Shown here: positions 45,651-56,391 of the stretch, piece by piece
Layout of the letters: each line of letters opens with the position of its first letter
Position numbering within the stretch: position 1 is the stretch's first letter
Source: Chinchilla lanigera
Lineage: Eukaryota > Chordata > Mammalia > Rodentia > Chinchillidae
Reading direction: 5' to 3'
NCBI RefSeq assembly: GCF_000276665.1
Contig: NW_004955517.1
Coordinates: forward strand, 5,053,181 to 5,117,180
DNA: 64,000 bases
Translations under genes and position numbers: made by a program
Notes under the pieces: model-generated
Database searches by the model: none
What the model saw: the letters and a program-made list of their open reading frames with translations, nothing else
Told to the model about the DNA's origin: nothing

Positions 45651-45734
45651 TGCGTTTTCCTACCTGGAGAGCAAAGTTTCACCCTGAGGAATTGGTGGCA
45701 TGCATCATCAACTCCAGGCCCCTCCAGACTGCTG

Positions 45735-45960
45735 GGGCGGGCACGGTGAGGGAGCAGAGCATAATGGGAAGTGTGCTGGGCTGGATGTTAGGAGACAGCT
45801 GTCCGATTCCCCTTGTACCATTCATTTGCTGTGTGACCTTGGGCAAGTTACTTACCCTTCTAGAGCTTAGTTCTTTCACCTGTGAAATGGAGTTAATAGT
45901 ACCTGCCTGCCCTTCTTAACTCAAAGGACTATGGGGAAAAGAAAATGTGATCATAGGTGT
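45735..45960 (+). repeat. MIR SINE, well preserved
   Basis: Sense MIR: 'gctgtgtgaccttgggcaag', 'ttacttacccttctagagc', 'cctgtgaaatggagttaata', 'gtacctgcctgcccttc'. Confidence 0.88.
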
Positions 45961-46284
45961 GTGGGTAGTTTGAAATAGATAAACCAGGGCTTCTACAGGT
46001 AAACTTCAGGATGACTGCAAGTAGGGACATCTTTGTCTGAAGTAAAAGACAGTGGTAGCAGCAGCAGAAGTAGCGAATAGAAAACAGGCTTCTACCTCAT
46101 TTCAAATTAAAATGCTGTCTTGGGTAAGAGAGTGAGCAGCCCGGCAGTGAGAGAATCTTGATTTGTTTCATGCTGAGCAATGTGCATACCCTGTTTTTAC
46201 TCACGCATGGGCTACTGATCGCATGCCAATTCTGTATTAGCAAATACATCATTAAAGAATACAGCCATTACCTGTCACATCGGT

Positions 46285-46500
46285 GGGTGATGGACTTTAG
46301 AATCCTTTGGATTTGGGTTGGATTCCTGGTTTGAGCATTGACTAGCTGTGTGTCCTGGTCTAATCCTTAGTTTTGTTACCTACAAAGTGGGCCCCCAAAT
46401 TATACCTCCCTCCACAGGACTGAGATAATAAGTTAAATTGCTTCAAACCCTGCCTGGAACATAATAACTCAATAAATTCAAGTTATTAGTAATAATAGTA
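46285..46500 (+). repeat. MIR SINE
   Basis: Sense MIR: 'ttggatttgggttggattcc', 'gactagctgtgtgtcctggt', 'cctccacaggactgagataa' and 'cataataactcaataaattc'. Confidence 0.82.
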
Positions 46501-46894
46501 GCTATGGGGCCCATGTGATAGAGTATCTTTTCTTGTGCTTTTCTAAACTTTCCAGTGCTCCATAGTAACTATGTTCAGATTTAAAGAAAACTATTACTTT
46601 AAGTAAATGCGACCAGGAGCAAAGGATTGTGGTTGAAGAGTTATGACAGATTGCTATGCTAATTATTATGAATTGGTGCAGTGACTACTGCAGGACCACT
46701 GGATTTCCTAACTCGCGCAGCACTTTTATCTGTGCCGTCTCATGCAGCTCTTACGACAGGCAGGTGGGGTCAGTGTGACATACGTTACCATGCTGCGGAT
46801 CTGGAGGCTGAGGGTCACGGAGGCTTGCACACAGTTACACAGCTCAGAAGGGCTGAGGTGCACCAGGGAGGATGGCATTCACTTGTGGTGAGCA

Positions 46895-47035
46895 GAAACC
46901 CGGTCAGAGTGGGAGAGGAGGGGAAGGGAAGGAGTGGGGAGAAAGATGGGGAAGATGGAGAGAGAGAGAAAGCCAGAGAGAGAGAAAGCCAGAGAGAGAG
47001 AAAGCCAGAGAGAGAGAGAGAGAGAGAGACAGACT
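46895..47035. repeat. Purine-rich tract with 16-bp units
   Basis: A G/A-only stretch with a 16-base unit agccagagagagagaa in tandem (agcc at 46971, 46987 and 47003), then a pure (GA)n run to 47029. Confidence 0.92.
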
Positions 47036-47159
47036 GATTGTTAAGGTGGTAACTCTTACGACTATAGAGGCTGGAAAGTGCAGTCTGCAGTATAAGGCAG
47101 CAGACTAGCAACCCAGGGAACAGGTGATGTTGCAACCTTCTGGAAAAGCTGGTCGTTTT

Positions 47160-47465
47160 GCCCTTTCATTTCCCATTCCTCTCTCCCCCTTCCTTTCCTC
47201 TCCCCTCCCCTCCCCTTCTCCTCCCATTTCCTTTCCTCCCCTCCCTTCCCTTCCTCTCCCATCCCCTCCCCTCCCCCCATTCTTCCCTTCCCATCCCTTC
47301 CCCTCTCCTTCCTCCCATCCCTCCCCCTCCCCTCCTCTCCCTTCCCTTCCTTCCCTTCCCCCCCTCGTCCTCTCCCCTCTTTTCCTCCCCCTTCCCCTCC
47401 CCACTCTCCTCTCTTCCCCTTCCCTCCTCTCCCCTCCACTTCCTTCTCTATCCTTTCCTTTTTTC
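47160..47465. repeat. Long pyrimidine tract (CT-rich)
   Basis: About 300 bases with very few purines on the plus strand, made of cccttcc, cccctcc and ctccc units. The minus strand has many runs of three or more G and high G-quadruplex potential. Frames here (up to 127 codons of Pro/Ser/Leu) are composition artefacts. Confidence 0.92.
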
Positions 47466-47640
47466 TATAGTGACACTTGGGATTGAAGCCAGGCTCTCTG
47501 CACCAAGCCCCTTTTATTTTTTATTTGGAGACAAAGTCTAGCTAAATCATTGGGGGGCCCAGGTTGGCCTTGAACTAGAATGCTCCAGCCTCACCCTCGT
47601 GGTGGTACAGGCAGAGCGTACACCATGCCCAGCTGTGGTC
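47466..47640 (-). repeat. B4-like SINE
   Basis: The left part is ID-like in reverse ('tgacacttgggattgaagcc', 'aggctctctgcacc'), the right part B1-like in reverse ('aggttggccttgaactag', 'caggcagagcgtacacc'). Confidence 0.65.
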
Positions 47641-48109
47641 TTTTTCTTAAGGATTTCAGCTTACTGGACAAGGCCCACTAACACTGAGGACAATTAACTG
47701 TACTAAGTCTCCTGATTTAATCGTTAATTTCATCTAAAAGATAGTTTCACAACATCCAGACAGGTGTGATCAAATATATGGATACCATGCCCTAGCCAAG
47801 GTGACACATAAAATTACTTATCACAAGTTTCTGGACCAAGGGAGGATGTTTAACAAGGTCATGGTGCCACCCAGATCCAGCTCCTCCCTTCCTTTCACCA
47901 AATTATGCCTTTGCCTTGGGACCTTTGTCCTCATGGTTGCACACTGGCTGCTCCACCACTGAACATCACAGGCACATCCCAGGCAGATGGTTACAGGGCA
48001 GCTGCTCTCGCATTGGACAACCCAGGGACATCACAGGCAGGAGAAAGAAGAAAAATCCAAAACCTAAGAAACTGTTGTCTGAGTCTCTCCTGTTCCACAG
48101 ATTTTCTTT

Positions 48110-49425
48110 CTTTCTTTTTTTTTTTTTATTAAGTTTGTTGATACAGTTTAGATATGCGTAACGATGACATTTTTCATAGGGAACTTGTACCTGTATGTCA
48201 TATGTCTTGAATCTTTTTTTCCCCCATTCTCCTCCCCTCTCTTCAACCCCCTGTTGTCTCCTTATTTACAAAAGCTTTGTTTCCATTTTGCCCTTCTTTT
48301 CTCATTTTTTTTCTTTTTCCTTTCTTCCTTTCCTCCTCCCTAGTTCTCCTTACTTTTTGAACAATTTCTTCCTATTTCACAATTTCTGTTGCACATTTTG
48401 GTCCTTATTTTCACTTTTGGTTTCTCATACCAGAGAGACGATGGGATATTTACACATGTGTGTCTGACTTACTTTACTTAAGAATATGGCCTCAAGATGC
48501 ATCCATTTACCTAGAAATGTCTTAAGTTTAGCCTTCTTTGTGGCACAGTAGTACTCCATTGCATTTAAAAGGAAACAACTTTTTTATCCATTCCTCGGTT
48601 GTTGGGCATTTGGGTTGTTTCCAAGACTTAGCTATTACAAACAGTGCCACTGTAAACATGTGTGTACATACATCACTGTGGTATGATGTTTTTAATCCTT
48701 TTGGGAAGATATGAAGGAGGCAAATAGCTGGGTCAAATGGGGCCTCTAATCCTAGTTTTCTGAGGAATCTCCACACTGATTTCCACAGTGGTTTCACGAG
48801 TCTACACTCCCACCAGCAGTGGAGAAAGGCTCTTTTCTTACCACAGTCCTTCCAACATTTGTTATGGGTTGATTTCTTGGTAACAGCCATCCTTCCTGGA
48901 GTAAGATGGAATCTCAGTGTTGTTTTAATTTGCATCTCTTGAATGACCAGTGATGTTGAATATTTTTTCATATATTTATTTGCTGTTTCTACTTTTTCAT
49001 GTGAGAAGTGTGTATTCATCTCAGATGCCCATTTTTAGATTGGATCTTAGGGTTTGGGGGGTTTGATTTTTTTCAGTTCTTTATATGTTCTAGATATTTT
49101 AGTCCTTTGTCTGGGAACAATTGGCTAAAATTTTTTCCCGGTGTGTAGACTGTCTCTTCACTCTATTGATGATTTCTTTTACTATGCAAAAACTTTTTAG
49201 TACGATGAGATCACAGTTGTTGATTCTTTGTAATATTTCCTGTGTGACTGAGGTTTTGTTCACAAAGTCTTTGCCTACAGCTATGTCTTCAAGAGTTCTA
49301 CCTATACTCTCTTCCAGCAGATTTAGTGTTTATGTTTTAATGTTTAGATCTTTGATCCATTTTGGTTTTAGTTTAGTGCATGGTGATAGACATGGGCCCA
49401 GTTTTAGTCCTCAGCATTCCACAGA
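48110..49425 (-). mobile_element. L1 ORF2 3' part and 3' UTR
   Basis: The minus strand reads late ORF2 and then a 3' UTR ending in an A-tail (T-run at 48112-48127). The frame 48528-49019 (163 codons, start near the ORF2 C-terminal domain) shows the blocks 'HCWWECRLVKPLWKSVWRFL', 'PFDPAICLLHIFPKG' and 'EEWIKKLFPF', which are L1 ORF2 C-terminal landmarks. Upstream sequence to 49425 matches further ORF2 but is split by stops. The element is 5'-truncated and inactive. Confidence 0.92.
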
Positions 49426-49429
49426 CTTT

Positions 49430-51329
49430 CTTGGAAGTCCCACCTGGCAAGTTCGTACTGATTTTATTGATCAGTGGTATCTTTGGGTCACTCCTGAATG
49501 CGAAGGAACTTGGAAAGCTGAATGTTCCCTTCTCCCAGGCTACAATCAATCAGTCAATCAAAATAAAGTGAGAAGGGATGAGAGTTGTGCAGGGAGTGGT
49601 ATTGTGATGCCACATCATTTACTCTCTGAGTTGCACCAAGTTGCTCATCATACATACGTGACAGGGTCTACCCTTGGCTGGATTTTCCTTTCCAGTAATC
49701 ACTGAATTCTCTTTGGATATGTGACTTCAGGATCAATATGAAGTTAGCTTAGAAAGGTAAGGACAAATTCTCTTGAAGATTGCTTTTTCTGTCTACCTTC
49801 TTATGACCTAAATAGAGAAACTATTTTCATTTTATGCCTATGGAAATGACAAAAAAAACCAGAAAAATGGAAATAAGAATGAGGAGTGAGAGGAGAACAC
49901 AGGCATTGGTAAACTTGCAGCGGGTGTATTTTGTATGTGAAATGATTTTCTAAAACTTGTTTGCGTTATTTGATATATTCCAGCTGCGAGGCATGAAACA
50001 GTCTCCCTCTGGGTCATTGTCACAGTTTGAGTGTTTAACTGAAACCCAAAGACAGACATCTGTGGCTCTGGAATCTTATACTGCCTAGGAATGAAAAAAG
50101 GAATTGGAAGAAAATCATATCGGAGAGTATTAGAAAATCTATGTTGATAATTGCTTGATTTAAGAATAATCACTTAAAAGATATCCTTTTTACTTACAAG
50201 TGACTATTTCAAGTCAATTAGTGAAAAATCATTTGGAACTAAAACAAGAATTATGTATTACCTTATTGAAATGCAACCAATATAGTATCTATTTTTAAGT
50301 TTTGTTCAGAGATGGCAAAGAAATAAAATAAGTTTTTATCTATATGTGTCTCGCAGACATGTGTGTGCTCATACACACATTTGCTTCGACATCCACAGCA
50401 CCGGAGTCTGTCTCTGTTTTCTTGTTCCATTTCATATCCCTCTCTCAGTATCACTGTGAAACTACTTTGTGGTATAATTTCCATGTAGCTCTTTGGCATT
50501 TTTGCAATTTTAATTCTCTGCTGGTTATTGCCTTGCCATGAATGGAGGGGAGGTAGATTTGCATGCAGGACATTTAAAATTTTAATGTCAGGGGTCATTA
50601 ATCTTTTTTTTTTTCCTCCAGCTATATCTAGGAGGTGGGCTTTTATGTACCTGGAACAATTTACAAGAAAGCTTTTAAAACTAAGACTTTAGATTTATTT
50701 TTCACATTCTCACAGCCTGAAAGGCTAAATGAGAAAGAACCTAAGATAAAGATCATTTCCATATTTTTGCATGTTGTTTTGTTGGTTGTATTGTTGCTGT
50801 CTGTGGGGACGGTGGGGCTCCCACATTTCCTTCTGTTCAGTTCACTTCCAGGCACAGCGACTGCCTTCCCATCAGGCTGCAAGGAAACTTTCTGTAGTAA
50901 CTGGGGGAGAAAGCACTTAGTGTGACATTCTTATCGCCCCAGTAAGGACTAAAATACCATGCCTTTTGTATTTTCCTTAAATGAACATCTGACTTGTCCT
51001 TCTACCTTAAATTCATATTAACACCTTTTGCTGATATTTCTGTCTTGTTTGGATTCCCATCAAAGGCAGTTGAGGCCCAGCCATCCTACTACATGTCTCT
51101 CCCGCTGATTTGCCCTCTCTGCTGATTGCCCCCTCTCTTCTCTCAGACCTCCTGCAGCCCCTCCCTTCCTCTCATGGTGTGTGGGTGACTTTCACTTTCT
51201 GCTCTCCTGGGTGAAGCTCAAGCAGGAGGAAGCCTGTCCCAGGAGGAAGCCTGTGACAGACTGTTATTGTGCTCCTGTCTCTGATTTACACCTCTCTCAT
51301 GGTGCCCCGAACCAGCTTGAGTTCTCTAC
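49430..51329. other. Unique non-coding DNA
   Basis: No repeat or gene recognised. Minus frames of 111 codons at 49838 and 50263 have no motif. Confidence 0.4.
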
Positions 51330-52056
51330 TAGATGATGCCTGACAGCATACAAAGATGCTGTAGTTTCTATAAACTTCAGAGATGGAAAGAAAGAAAATC
51401 TGCTGAACTTCTTGTGGCTACTACACCTTTCTGTGCTCCCCACTTAAGACAGAGACCGCAGAAGAGCTGTCTACACATTTTCTCTTGTCAGACCTCCATC
51501 CTCACCGCTCCTCAGAGTTCCCTCGTCTGGGTCACCAGTGCCTCCTTCCTTGCCAAATCCACTGTTCTGCTCTGTGCTCTGTTCTCACTAGATCTATTGA
51601 CAAAGCCTGACACATCAAATCACCTCTTTTTTTTCTGGAAAGACTTCCTTTCATTTGGCTTTGGGGACACCATGCTCTTTCGGTTTCTCTCCTACAATAC
51701 TGGTCATTCCTGTTCAGTTTCCTCTGCTAACCTGAAAACCTGCTGTGGCTCAGGGATCCATCCTCGGAATGTGTCTCTTCTCCACCCCCTCAATTCTTGA
51801 ATGCTCTTGTACACCCTCCTCCTTGTACACCGACGTTTCCCAAACCTCTCTCCGGCTCTGATCTCTTCTTTCACCTCCCCACTTTGAGTGCATATCTCCT
51901 GCCTGTTTATCTCCCCATGGATACCTAAAATGCACACAAATGTACATTATACCAGTCTGGTCCAACCCAACACCTGTGCTCTAGACTTGCCTTTAAGTAT
52001 TTTCCCTGTTTCTCCCCCCACCTCCACCTTATTTGTGACATAGCACCAGGAAGCTT
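51330..52056 (+). repeat. L2 LINE relic, upstream segment
   Basis: The CT-rich stretch with 'tctcttgtcagacctccatc', 'cctcggaatgtgtctcttct' and 'cttgaatgctcttgtacacc' is L2-like in composition and segment order. Confidence is modest because the match is old. Confidence 0.45.
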
Positions 52057-52371
52057 TGCTTTACTGTGACAGAATACCCACGTTTCACTCTGTCTCACCA
52101 TCTCCGAGGTTTCAGTCTGTGGTCAGTTCTCTCAGTGCCTCATGGAGAGCTGTACATGCAGGAGCAGGGCTGCTCAGCCCTTGGCCAGGAAACAGAGACA
52201 GAGGGAGGAAAAGACGCAAGTGCCCTGATCCCCTTCAAGGGCGCTGCAGTGATGCAAGGCCTCTCACAGGCTTTACCTCTAACGTCTCCAGGACTTCCCA
52301 GCAGTGCCTGGGGCTGGGGACATTTAGGCCTTTGGGGGACATTTAGATCCAGACTACGGCACACGTAGCAG
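52057..52371 (-). repeat. Diverged MaLR LTR
   Basis: 'actgtgacagaatacccacg', 'ccgaggtttcagtctgtggt' and 'ctttgggggacatttagatc' follow the reversed MaLR LTR; it splits the L2-like sequence. Confidence 0.6.
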
Positions 52372-52915
52372 CTAGAAAGATCCCCTTAAAATAAGCTAAT
52401 CCCTACCGGCACTCGCCTCTGCTGAAAGCCCCAAAGACTCCTGTCTCAGAAGAGGAGCCAAAGTTCTCCGAGCTGTTACTCTTCTCCTGCTTCCCTGCCT
52501 GCACAGCTTCCACGTGTCCTTCCCGCTCCTGCTCCACAACACAGAACTTTTACTGTGACTGGAGATGCCACGTGACTTGCACCTCCATGTCTCGCACTTC
52601 CTCCTCCTGGAGCATGCTTCCTGGTGTCCCGCTTGCTTGCTTCATTGCTTCCTCCGGGTCTGTTCAAACGCCACCTTTTAAGACAAGACCTTTTCTCATG
52701 TATAAATCAGCAGGCCTGTTTTGATCTCCCATTCTGTGTCCCCGTTATCAGATCTGATAAGCACATGAGATACTGTTGAGTTGTTTATTTCCTGACTCTG
52801 TTCTAGAATGTAAACTCCTAGGCGTTTTTGTTCTGGTGGTTGCTCTATGTCTAATTCTTAAAATAGTAGCTCACTAGTACTTGGTTCAGCATAAATGTTG
52901 TTTGAATAAATGAAA
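52372..52915 (+). repeat. L2 LINE 3' end
   Basis: 'tttactgtgactggagatgc', 'ttcctcctcctggagcatgc', 'gtctgttcaaacgccacctt', 'gttctagaatgtaaactcct' and 'gcataaatgttgtttgaat' follow the L2 3' end in order. Confidence 0.8.
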
Positions 52916-53789
52916 GATTTAATGAGAAATAGAAAGCTAAATATTTAAGCAACAGTTCTTAGACTTGGCTGGGGTGACATATTCATGACTACAATTCTTA
53001 TTTTGTTTTCTGAATCCCCAGACCCATGGTTTTGACATTTTTATCCTTTTGGTCAATTTATGATGTAGGTTCCCCTCGAAAGATAAAGGAGTACGTGGTT
53101 TCTTGCTAACCTTTGTGGGTTTAGGACCCTTGCACCCTGAACATGGCACATCTGCAGAAGAGACTTAGTAGTTAGGGATCACGGTAAGTGAATGTTTCAG
53201 TGTTAAATCTTGCTGCTCTCCTGTACTGGCCAGGGGACCACAGAAAATGCATGGCATATACAGATTGGGCAGTTTGACTAGAGCTTAATAAAGTTTCACT
53301 TTCAGACTCCGAGGTAGAGCAATACCCAGAGGCTGAGAGAAACCCTGTCTGGTGTTACCCAACCCAGAGGGGAAAGGGGCGGGAAAGAGAAAGGCCTTGG
53401 TGAGGACAAGGGGAGGGAAGGTCAGTGGAACCCTGGGGAAAAGCTGTGACAGAAGCTGCCTGACAGGACCAGCAGCCTTGTGTTGGGGCTTTGCCCAGCC
53501 TGTGTACACCCCGGGGCTCAGGGCTGCTTGGGGCGGGGTGGGATGGGGATATGAGGAAATAATATCCTGACTTCTTTGTCCTCCTTTCTTCTGACTGCTG
53601 GCTGGGACCTCCCACGAGGTGGACCTGAGCGGGAGTCCGTAGAAGGGGAACCTGCGGCCCACACGGCACAGTGCAGCGTCTGCGGCAGACAGCGGGATGG
53701 GAGTGCCGATGGCAGGCATCCAGCAGCGCTGCCTGCCGCACCACCGCCTGGGCTCCACTTCCATGCAGGTTTTCTTTTGTTCTTCATGC

Positions 53790-54330
53790 AGCAATGAAAA
53801 CAAAACCGTCACCGTGTTCATGTTGGTCTCCTGTTTCAACCAAATCATCGAGCAGCTTTCCACTTCCCTTGAAATAAAGTCCAAAGCCACCCCGCGGTGC
53901 CTCAGACCTAAGGTGGCCTGGTTGGCTGTCCTTGCCTCTGAGCTGACTCCAGGTTGCTATGCCCACTTACAGTGGCTGGTACTTCCAAGACTGAGTGAAT
54001 CTCATTGTTCCCACTGCTCTCTGCTGACTCAGCTTCTTCTGTGCAGAACTCTCTTTACCTACCTGGGGACTTCTCCTGACTCTGACCGCTTAGACCTCAG
54101 CACCTCAGGGGGGCTCCCTGACCTCCCAGTCTAGGGTGGGTCTTCTTCTTCTTCTTATTGAGGAGCAGAGGCTTCTCCTTTTCTCCCTCTTTTGCTTTGT
54201 TTTAGTCTCACTCTAAGCAGAGGACGTATTTCTAGGCGTGGCCTTCTCTCTCTCATTCACTGTATTAACCACAGAATCCAGAACAATTTCTGAAACAGGT
54301 GGTTTCTCAATCAATATTTGGTGCTTGAGT
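53790..54330 (+). repeat. L2 LINE 3' end, second copy
   Basis: 'gaaataaagtccaaagccac', 'ctcagacctaaggtggcc', 'tctgctgactcagcttcttc' and 'tgtattaaccacagaatcc' follow the L2 3' end. The 201-codon minus frame 53285-53890 runs into it and is not a gene. Confidence 0.65.
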
Positions 54331-55642
54331 GGATAAGCAATTCTTTCAACAAAAATATCTCCCCGCTTGTGCAATACTGAAAAAGGGAAACATCTTACCT
54401 TTGAGGCTATTTTCAATATGGTTGGATGTTTATCCTCCTAGTATTTGGGGGATATAAATAAATGTGTTACAAACTATTTAATATCTAACTGAATAAAATA
54501 TGCCTATTAATAATAGGGCTAATTTTTTATCTCTGACAGATTATTTTCTGGAGCTGGCCTATTATGTCACTAACAAAAATTAAGATAAAAAATGAGCACT
54601 ATCCTTTCCCCGATCCCCAACCCTCTCCTGACCAGTACAGCAGAGAAGCAAGATTCATAACACGGCTAATTACATGTCACTAGCTCTTCCGGTGACTGAT
54701 TTGGAAGAAGGTCAGGTATAGTGACCATGGCTGAGATTTAGAGTCAGGAGGACTGGCAAAATCTAGTCAAGCCTCTTACGGGTTGGGTAAGGCTGTACAG
54801 TTGTAGGTTATGTAGGCTGTACTGTAGCTTTTTTATTTATATGTACAAGGATAATGTTGCTTAATTCTGGAATATAATTGCAGGTGATAACATGGACCTA
54901 CTCTATATCCATCCTTTTCTTTCTAATAAAACACATGATCAAATCACCCTTCTTTTGTCCATAGTTGCTGCTCCATCAGTACTTTTTCCCTAATCCATGT
55001 TTTATTAGTCTTTGGAACTCACATTCATATTCCGGTTATTGGGAATCTTGCTAGAAGGTGTTCCCGTCCATATGTCCCTTTATGAAGTTGAGCTCACTCT
55101 GGCGGAAGCAGCTTGGAGATCAGCTATGCCCATGACAAATTGTGGACCCATCAGGTTCTCGGTTGGCATCGTATTATTGACAAATGTAGATAGCACTTTC
55201 ACGCAGCAAAGCATTGTGTGAGCATTCGACCCCAAGGGATCATATGAACTGGAAGAAAAGGCGCTGAAACCTTGTCTGTCACTCATCCCGTTACAGAAGG
55301 AAAACCAAGTTTGTATGACAATAAGCCATGGGCCTGCTTAAGTCCAAGCCACAGTGCGTATCCACTCTGTGGAGACGTAAGACTAGTTTAGGTTTTGTCT
55401 TTCTTTTCAATTAACTTGAATGTGTTTGGAATACATTCTCTATGCTAGGTACTTTCTTTACTCTTTACATGAGTTTAGACCTAGGAAGAGTACAATGTAG
55501 AAATATTTAGGCACATGTGATTTTACTAATGCTTGACCAAAGAATAGAATATTTTCTCTTAGTTTGAGAAGTTATTAGTGCTATATGTTTAATCTGGAAA
55601 TATTAAATTTCTAATGCATGCATTTCTTGGCTAGCCTGTTTC
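54331..55642. other. Unique non-coding DNA
   Basis: No repeat or gene recognised. Confidence 0.4.
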
Positions 55643-55648
55643 TGGGTT

Positions 55649-55685
<37 letters not shown>

Positions 55686-55808
55686 AGAGCCTCACTGTGT
55701 AGTTCAGTCTGACCTTGAACTCACTATGTAGTCCAGAATGACCTCAAACTCACAACGATCCTTCTGCCTCAGCCTCTTGAGTGCAGTGTGCATCACTGTG
55801 CTGGGCTC
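55643..55808 (-). repeat. B1 SINE with long T-run
   Basis: A T-run of about 33 bases, then reverse-strand B1: 'agagcctcactgtgtagttc', 'agtctgaccttgaactcact', 'cttctgcctcagcctctt'. The sequence is more diverged than the copies at 22 kb. Confidence 0.92.
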
Positions 55809-56259
55809 TGGAAACTGGTGCCTTAAAAGACTCAAATAAGTTCCGTTCAAACCTATATACTTTGGATTCTTACTAGGTACTGACCGTAGTAAAGACCCAG
55901 TCCCTGCCCTGTAGGGCTTGGCAGACTGGATTAGTGTACCTTAACTTATTTAATCAGTTTCCTCTTTTCTAAACATAAGGATCATGGACGCTTCTTGTGT
56001 ATTATTTACAACTTGAAATAAGATAAGTGGAAGACAGCTGGTTAAAGCCCTGCCATAGTTGTGAGTTACCTGTAAGCAATAAATTTATCCATGTCCCCCT
56101 GAGAGATGCTGACCTAATTGGTGACACGAGATACCACACCTTTTACGAGTGTGCCACTTGTTGCTAAGCTTCACATGTTCAGGAGGGGCTGGAGGTTGGA
56201 AATCAATGGTTCCATGGGCCCGGTGCCGGCCACAGAGTTGCTGTTTTAACCTTTTTAAT

Positions 56260-56391
56260 CAGGCCAACCTTTTTTTTTGTTTTGTTTTGTTTTTTTGTTT
56301 TTCTCCAGTACTGGGAATTGAACTCACGACCTTGCACTTGCCAGGCAGGCACTGTGCCGCTGAGCTAAATCCCCAGCCCCCCAGGCCAACC
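56260..56391 (-). mobile_element. ID SINE with 10-base target duplication
   Basis: Reverse-strand ID: 'tctccagtactgggaattg', 'aactcacgaccttgcacttg', 'ccaggcaggcactgtgccg', 'ctgagctaaatccccagccc'. The exact repeat caggccaacc lies at 56260-56269 and 56382-56391. Confidence 0.9.

Noticed and set aside
45362..45919. 185-codon plus-strand frame
   Set aside because: It starts in an ID SINE, runs through a TG/CA tract and ends in a MIR, so the frame is a chance product of repeats.
47062..47541. Several Pro/Ser/Leu-rich or Gly/Glu/Arg-rich frames of 99-127 codons
   Set aside because: They are translations of the pyrimidine-rich simple tract; the same composition is open in all frames.
49121..49705. 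194-codon plus-strand frame
   Set aside because: Its first half is antisense to L1 ORF2 (48110-49425), so it is not coding.
53285..53890. 201-codon minus-strand frame
   Set aside because: It overlaps L2-like sequence and is open in several frames on both strands because of GC-rich composition. No domain is recognisable.
3675..56381. tRNA-Ala genes suggested by A-box and B-box sequences
   Set aside because: The boxes belong to ID SINEs with A-tails and target duplications; they lack a full tRNA cloverleaf and are retroposed copies.
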